Below, piece after piece: positions 57,846 through 64,000 of a stretch of 64,000 nt of DNA. Each line of letters opens with the position of its first letter. The first letter of the stretch is position 1. Under the pieces are notes generated by a model. It was not told the DNA's origin, made no database searches, and saw only the letters and a program-made list of their open reading frames with translations. The position numbers and the translations under genes are program-made. Source of the stretch: Isoperla grammatica (Eukaryota; Arthropoda; Insecta; Plecoptera; Perlodidae); assembly GCA_945910005.1 (NCBI GenBank), contig OX246747.1, positions 35,630,550 through 35,694,549 of the forward strand, in the 5' to 3' direction.

Positions 57846-58571
57846 CAACGGTTCATCTTTAATTTTCAAAATCGACGTTATATACACAATAAGGTACCAA
57901 CCATCCAATCAACGGATAGGTATTTGTTGTTCTATGCGAATAGCCAATCATAGGCCTAGTACTGGAAAGACAAGAGGAATTTCTTGTATCGGTAAGCAGC
58001 TTGGCCAACATTGGTTTTGTTTCACCACTCACTACTGCCAACATGACAGTACCATTCTACTGATTTCACTCAACTGACAGCTGCCTTGAACGAGCTTATT
58101 TTCTCAAAGCTTTATAGCTATCTAAGCTTGCTCTATCATCTGTTGTGGGTTGAGGTGATACATATTGATTGATTTCATTCAAATATTCAATAAAACCGAC
58201 AAGGCCGATAGGAATCTAATAATATCGTGGACGCACGAGTTTTGGTGGAAGAAACACTGCTTATATTTCTTCTTCGTGCAATTTAACTCCCCATTGTGCT
58301 GATTGGGGAAGGAACTTTAATATTGCATATGGTGCTTGTAATTCCGTTGCCATTTATGACAGTAAACGGGTGAGTCGACATTGAGTTTTTAGGTTATTTT
58401 TCAAACGAGTAGACCCTAGCCTAGGCCTATCATGTCTTGAAGAGGTGCTCCTTAGGTCCTTTGAAGTGGAACAACGGGAAGCCATTTTTGAATTGCAACA
58501 GCTTTACTAATGCGCGAAAACATATCTATTTAAGGGGGAATATCCTCCCTTTATTATTTAAACACACAATT
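57846..58571 (+). repeat. Segmental duplication copy B (empty site)
   Basis: Matches 50428-50750 plus 54740-55163 without the LINE. The LINE insertion point is at 58151-58156 (GGGTTGAGG). Confidence 0.92.
58223..58369 (+). pseudogene. ELP2-like N-terminal exon, copy B
   Basis: Same open segment and donor as copy A, one base different near its start (CGCACG for CGCGCG). It lies downstream of ELP2 exon 56426-56748, so it is out of order and probably not used. Confidence 0.6.
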
Positions 58572-61090
58572 ACTTCATGGCTAATTTTTGATGTACAATG
58601 TTTGCAACTTGGTTATGCCTATGAAGATAATCTGTTTGACAAAGCATTTTGCACCCAGATACAATATGTTCAATTGTTTCGCCGTTCATATTACATTTTC
58701 TACATATCTTCCACTGTGACGTCTTTCAGTATGTATTTTTTGTAATTGTTAGTCTTGATTACTTTATCTTGAATAGCGATCATAAACCCCTCTGTTTTGC
58801 TGAAAATGTCCCTGGAGGCTGGACGTTAACCATTTGTTCGATGCTACCCTATCGACGCTAATGTCTGCTATGTAACGTCTTTTCTGATATTCTGATCTCT
58901 TTTGCTGTGTCAGAATTTAGTTTTTGAAGCAAGTTTAAATTTCCATCATTTAAGTTGAGGGGAGAAAGCGACTTGTCTGCCGATGCCCGATACTATAGCT
59001 CTATGAAGTTGTGAATGTGGGCATTTTGTAAAAGTACTTTCTTAGAATTTCAATTTGTGTATAATATAAATTGTTTAAATCAATCAAGCCTCTTCCCCCT
59101 TTTTCTCTAGGTAGAGTCACTCGTTCTATTGCTGACTTAGGGTGATGACTTCTGTATTTGGTGAATGTTGTGCGGGTGAGAATTTCTAGGGCATGAAGTT
59201 CTGTCTGTGTCCAGTTAATAATTCCAAATGAATATGTAAGTACCGGTATAGCATAAGTGTTAATTGCTTTGATCTTGTTTTTACCATTCAGTTGTGTTTT
59301 TAAAATGGATCCTATTCGTTTCTTGTATGCAGAAATTAGTTTACTTTTCATCAGTTTACGATCAATTCGTTTAGCCTGCGCAAATCCTAGATATTTGTAT
59401 ATGTCTTCTTCGTCCATTACTCCAATCCGGTTGTCTTTGTCAATTTCAAACTCTTCTAATTTTGTAATCTTTCCTTTGATGACATGAAGTGACTTACATT
59501 TATCAATTCCAAAATCCATACATATATCTCTACTGAATTCTAACGTTGAGTTAAGAAGATTCGTCATGTGTGTCGCATTTAAAGCATATAGCTTGAGATC
59601 GTCCATGTAGAATAGATGTGAAAGTGTGTGGCAAACCGTATTACCGTCCTTTATCTTGAAACCATGTGTAGATTTGTTTAGTATATGAGATAATGGATTT
59701 AATGAGAGACAAAACCATAACGCACTAAACGAGTCACCTTGAAAAATACCTCGTCGGATGTTAACTGGGTCAGTACATATCTGCTCTTTGCCTACGTTTA
59801 ACTTTCATGTTGTTTTCCAACTCGTCATCGCTGTCCGCAAAAAGTTTACTATCAATGGGTTTACTTTATAAATTTCCAGTATCTGTATTAGCCACGAATG
59901 TGGTGACGAATCATACGCTTTCTTGTAATCAATATAGCTAACGTGAATGTTTCTCTTCTTGTTGAAAGCTTGGTTCATTACAACAGAATCGATAATTAAT
60001 TGTTCCTTACACCCTTGCGACAATTTACGACATCCCTTTTGTTCTTCAGCTAATATATTGTGTTCTTCGCAGTGACTATATATTTTATTTGTTATGCACG
60101 ATGTCAAGATTTTGTATATAGTAGGTAAGAAGCATGTAATTGGTCTATATTTACTTGGATTTTTGGTGTCATTATCTTTTGGTTTAAGAAATGTTATTCC
60201 TTCAGTAAAGAAATCTGGTAAATCCTTGTCTCCTAATATAAATTCATTAAGACATTTAGCAATCTGGGTGTGCATGTTTGAAAACTTCTTGTACCAAAAA
60301 TTTTGAATGTTATCGTTACCGGGTGCTTTCCAATTATGAGTATTTCGTATCGTTGATTTTATATCATTTACACTGATGCCATCAAATGTCATTTCTTCGA
60401 TATCACTCATTGCCTCAATTTCATCTTGAATCCATGTTGCATTGTGGTTGTGCATTAATGGGTTACTCCATATCCCACCCCAAAACTGCTCAATCTCTGT
60501 CTTTGATGGTATACCATTTCCTACTATTTCTTCTTTATTGTTAATTTGCTGATAGAATTCTTTTTCTTTTTCTTTAAACATTTCGTTTTGTTCTTTTCTA
60601 TCACTACACTCTTTATATCTTCGTAGTCTTTTGGCTAATGCACTTACTTTTTGCTTTAGAGTATCCAAATATTCGTTTGTAGCCTCGTTCGGTGTTTCAT
60701 GTGTAGTATGGATTTTAAACCTTTCAAATATCTGTTGGCAATATTGTAATATCTTTTTAGATCTATTACCCATCCTGAATTGTTCTAATCTCCCAATATC
60801 TCTCCTTAACTCGTTGATGCGTTTGACTAATCTCCGTTCCCATTTTGGAGTCTTATTTGTTTTTATGTTCTGAGAATGTACGAACTTTATTTTCAAACCT
60901 AATTGTCTGACCACTGCTACGGCTCCACAATATATTGCTGCATGCACTTCCTCAAACGACAATTCTTTCTTCGCGTAATCTAACAATATATGTGCGTTCA
61001 TTAGCGCATTACTATGTCCATTTGCTTAGACTGTTTAGGTTTAGGAATTCTAGGTCTCTTGTTCGGTTCTATGTGTGCAAATTCTGACAA
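58572..61090 (-). mobile_element. R4/Dong-clade LINE, frameshifted and 3'-truncated
   Basis: From the right on the minus strand: MNAHILLDYAKKELSFEEVH, NPSKYRPITCFLPTIYKILT, LAEEQKGCRKLSQGCKEQLI, YIDYKKAYDSSPHSWLIQIL to 59805, then a frameshift. RRGIFQGDSFSALWFCLSLN and FYMDDLKLYALN (catalytic YMDD) follow, through 59001. Stop-interrupted sequence follows to CRKCNMNGETIEHIVSGC (CCHC) and YLHRHNQVANIVHQKLAMK, which precedes the restriction-like endonuclease. The element is cut there at 58572, so the endonuclease core is missing. Confidence 0.88.
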
Positions 61091-61093
61091 AGC

Positions 61094-61097
<4 letters not shown>

Positions 61098-61129
<32 letters not shown>

Positions 61130-61132
61130 TAC

Positions 61133-61171
<39 letters not shown>

Positions 61172-61199
61172 CATCATTATTATTATCATTATTATTATG

Positions 61200-61283
<84 letters not shown>

Positions 61284-61320
61284 ATTGTAATTATTATTAT
61301 TATTATTATTATTATTATTG
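61098..61320. repeat. (TAA)n / (ATT)n microsatellite
   Basis: Over 200 bp of ATT with rare ATC and ACT variants, abutting the 5' side of the R4/Dong LINE. Confidence 0.95.
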
Positions 61321-61324
61321 TAAT

Positions 61325-62130
61325 TGTAGTGCCGCCGATAGATATTAATCAATAAAATCAAATCATCAAATACTGATCAATAAATACCAGGGCTCAATTA
61401 GACTACTTTTCTTGAGGGATCAATGAATTGGGAGAGTAGGACGTGTTGTTATCTATTAATCATAACACCCATGTACAATTAAGTATAAGGTTAATAAAAG
61501 ACTTTCCATTACTTTCATACAACAATGGGTTTGATTAAACTAAACATTCCCTAACCTGGAAACACGTCCTAGCTCTAAGATAGCTGAGATAAGAGAGAGC
61601 ATTTCCCACAGGAAATGGCTGTAGGGGAAATTTCCCCTCCTTAGAGAACTAGTGTTTTAGGCTAAGTTGTGCCATGTGTCCACTGTGGCTGTATTCGATT
61701 GGCTAATTTAAATAATGTGCACTCGAGCTGACCAATCAGCTGTTGGCTGATTCCAGCCGAGTGCTGGCAACTCAAAGAGGTAGCCGTGAAGACGTCTAGT
61801 GCTGTGTCAGCATGGTGTGTTATTACACAGTGACGTGACATCCTAGCTGGATGAAGCAATGCACTTTGAACGTCATGTTTAGAGATGATAAGTTTTACTG
61901 TAAGTGTAATGCATGAATGTTCCATTACAGCTTACATTGACTCCAATAATCATCTACATTAATCGATACTGTTGTAATTTATTGATTAATGTAGTGTTAC
62001 CTATGATTACCAATCAATGGACACTAGACATAGTTGGTTTTCACCTGTTGAATGATTATGCTCATCAGCCAATATTGATTGAAATCAATGACAATCATTT
62101 TAATGATGAACTGCATTCCAGCGTTCATTA

Positions 62131-62181
<51 letters not shown>

Positions 62182-62410
62182 ATCAATATTGACAGTAGGA
62201 CCGAGGTCCCCCGAGTGCAATACAATAAAATAATGTAATCAAATGTAAATTTGATTGATTGATATTTGGGTTTTGATCCCATATTTTTGCAACTTGGCTA
62301 ATCGAAACTATGTGTGGCTGAAATATAAAGATATTTGAGTTTTTATTTATCTTGGAATTATCCCTCCACTCTAACTTGTCCCCTTCTGTGTCCAACATCT
62401 CGTTTGGTTG
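61325..62410. other. Upstream of RCC1 gene, no exon identified
   Basis: Holds an (ATT)n run at 62129-62168 and a LINE-like 3' end near 62190-62235 (GACCGAGGTCCCCCGAGTGC then AATACAATAAAATAA). A 5' UTR exon of the RCC1 gene is expected somewhere upstream but was not recognised. Confidence 0.45.
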
Positions 62411-62414
62411 CAGG

Positions 62415-64000
62415 ATGGCTGAGAACGATGACGCTCGGTTCCCTATAACCAAGCCTGGTGTCCATGTGTTGGGTGAAGGCCTGCCAACTGGATCAGGCAT
62501 TGTGTCGTTACCCCAAGATGAGACCGTCGATCAGGTGTCTTGCGGTTACAGCCACTCAGTAGTTGTCTGCGAGTCTGGCCGCGTCTACTTCTTGTTTATA
62601 ATACCATTATTAGATGACCCAGATGATGAAACAAGAATGATGATAAACGAAGGCTTGGTCGCTGAGCCAAGGCTTGTTTACACTCTGAGGACTGTTCGGA
62701 TAACCCAGGCCGCCTGTGGAGACGACTACACCTTGTTCCTCACTGACAACGGTGAGGTGTATTCGTATGATCTGGGTGAGGATGGTATACTTGGCCTCAT
62801 TAACACCCGTGACACCCCCACACCCGTCCTGGTTGCCGGTCTGCCGCCCATCAAGAAGGTTGCTGCTGGGTATCGCCACGAGGTGGTTCTTGCAACAGGC
62901 GGTGAGGTCTGGGTGTGTGGACTCAACGACCATGGCCAACTAGGACTCGGTCATACAAACAAGCGAGCCTCATTCACTCGCGTGCCCGACCTCCCCGAGG
63001 CCATCGTCGACATATCGTGTGGCACGTACCATACAGCTCTTGTCTCGGCCTCTGGGGTTCTCTTGATGGCTGGGTTGAATAAATGCCGTCAACTGGGGAT
63101 TGGTGCAGTGGATAGCGTGTCCAGCTTCACACGAGTATCGGTGCCGTCAACAGCCGTGGCTGCCGTGTCCTGCGGCTGTGAGCACACTGTGGCCCTCGGA
63201 GTTGACGGGACGACCTGGGCTTGGGGTGATAATGCTCAAGGACAGTTGGGTACCGGTGACACAAGGAAGAGATCCGCCCCCACTAGAATGATTGGCCTCG
63301 AAGACCAGACTGTCTCCCAGGTTATCGCTGGATATAGCCACACTGCAGTGTTGACACGGGCAGGGGACGTGTTTGTGTGTGGCGAAGGAACAAGAAAAGA
63401 ACTGGGTCAAAGGTTGCTCTTGGTGCCGACTCTGTTGCCGAAGTCACCGGGGCTGGTGGTACAACAGGTGGCTTTTGCTGCAACTAATTCACAACTGTTG
63501 GTCAAGTCAATCGTCGCACCTTCAGCGCAGCGTGGGACAGGAATTGATGAAAAGGTGGGGGAAGACATAACGGACTTGGAGCAGAACACAAGGCGAACCC
63601 TGGAGTGTCCCGTGTGCTACAAGGTCATGTGCGCACCGATACGTCAGTGCACAGAGGAACACAGCTTGTGTAACGCTTGCCGGTCTGACGACAGGATCAC
63701 AGTTTGCCCGCTGTGTCGCGGACAGTTCTCCGCCGAGAGGAATCTCTTGCTGGAGGGTCTGAGTGCCGTCACTCGGCTACCGTGCACGGCATGCCTGCTG
63801 CGCATGCGCGCGTGCGAGCTGGAGGGACACGGCGCGGTCTGTCCCCGCCGCGACTACGACTGTCCCCTGGCGTGCGGCGGTTGGATGGGCCGGCCCGAAG
63901 CGATGCTGGGCCACGCCCTCTCGGCCCACGCGGACCGGACGTGGCCCGAACTGCCACGCACGTTTGTGCAGCGGCGCGGACTCTTGCTCACAGACGTGCT
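62415..64000 (+). CDS. RCC1 propeller - SIAH-type RING - SINA zinc finger fusion (partial)
   Basis: A single open frame of 528 codons from an ATG just after an acceptor (TTTGGTTGCAG/G) to the window edge, no stop. Residues ~30-380 hold about seven RCC1 blades: VDQVSCGYSHSVVV, ITQAACGDDYTLFL, KKVAAGYRHEVVL, IVDISCGTYHTAL, VAAVSCGCEHTVAL with WGDNAQGQLGTGD, VSQVIAGYSHTAVL. RING at 398-434: C-x2-C-x10-C-x3-H-x2-C-x2-C-x8-C-x2-C, the spacing of SIAH (CPVCYKVM, HSLCNAC, CPLCRGQF). Residues ~455-510 match SIAH zinc fingers (CPRRDYDCPLACGGWMGRPE, MLGHALSAH). A ubiquitin ligase with a propeller substrate arm is the natural inference; the SINA substrate-binding domain would lie beyond the window. Codon use is GC-rich toward the end. 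Confidence 0.88.
   Translation, partial: MAENDDARFPITKPGVHVLGEGLPTGSGIVSLPQDETVDQVSCGYSHSVVVCESGRVYFLFIIPLLDDPDDETRMMINEGLVAEPRLVYTLRTVRITQAACGDDYTLFLTDNGEVYSYDLGEDGILGLINTRDTPTPVLVAGLPPIKKVAAGYRHEVVLATGGEVWVCGLNDHGQLGLGHTNKRASFTRVPDLPEAIVDISCGTYHTALVSASGVLLMAGLNKCRQLGIGAVDSVSSFTRVSVPSTAVAAVSCGCEHTVALGVDGTTWAWGDNAQGQLGTGDTRKRSAPTRMIGLEDQTVSQVIAGYSHTAVLTRAGDVFVCGEGTRKELGQRLLLVPTLLPKSPGLVVQQVAFAATNSQLLVKSIVAPSAQRGTGIDEKVGEDITDLEQNTRRTLECPVCYKVMCAPIRQCTEEHSLCNACRSDDRITVCPLCRGQFSAERNLLLEGLSAVTRLPCTACLLRMRACELEGHGAVCPRRDYDCPLACGGWMGRPEAMLGHALSAHADRTWPELPRTFVQRRGLLLTDV

Noticed and set aside
61014..61361. Long Ile-rich and Asn-rich open frames
   Set aside because: They are translations of the (TAA)n microsatellite.

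Overview
The window is animal nuclear DNA. It has spliced genes with GT-AG introns, short symmetric exons, several clades of LINE retrotransposon, many TIR-bounded non-autonomous DNA transposons, and long microsatellites (AAAT, TAA, AC, GAT). The density of the motif AGGCCTA and the repeat load fit a marine invertebrate, but nothing seen fixes the phylum. Most of the 64 kb is transposon-derived. The genes survive as small exons scattered between insertions.

Layout. 0-0.7 kb: a minus-strand exon resembling the EF-hand-like N-terminal region of glutaminase, with its 5' half tandemly repeated. 1-14 kb: no convincing gene; SINE, MITEs, a 2.3 kb element carrying ~326 bp repeats, and a 2.75 kb foldback element. 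14.1-23.8 kb: a complete cyclin A gene on the plus strand. Its N-terminal destruction-box region has been tandemly duplicated into two extra in-frame hybrid exons, and one internal exon appears to use a splice acceptor inside a tRNA-derived SINE. 24.4-25.1 kb: LINE 3' fragment with RNase H. 27.5-29.0 kb: dead alpha-tubulin copy that keeps an intron. 32.9-33.9 kb: tandem repeat and a weak minus-strand exon. 35.2-48.5 kb: exons of a minus-strand kinesin resembling the CENP-E/kinesin-7 group (motor exons at 40.8-44.1 kb, coiled-coil exons at 35.2-37.8 kb), riddled with insertions, including LINE-in-LINE with two MITEs nested inside.

48.9-62 kb: a LINE ORF1, then a segmental duplication carrying an Elongator subunit 2 (ELP2)-like first exon. 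One copy holds a ~4 kb CR1-like LINE; the other is the matching empty site. The LINE's first ORF joins a TARG1/OARD1-type macro domain to an SGNH esterase, followed by APE endonuclease and reverse transcriptase. A 3'-truncated R4/Dong LINE lies next to a TAA tract. 62.4-64.0 kb: the start of a gene coding an RCC1 seven-bladed propeller fused to a SIAH-type RING and SINA zinc finger, running off the window end.

The most notable items are the macro-SGNH LINE, the RCC1-RING-SINA fusion and the cyclin A internal duplication. A recurrent theme is local tandem duplication of segments that include an exon edge, seen at six places. Exon limits come from reading splice sites and reading phase by eye. 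Family names come from recalled motifs, not from a search.
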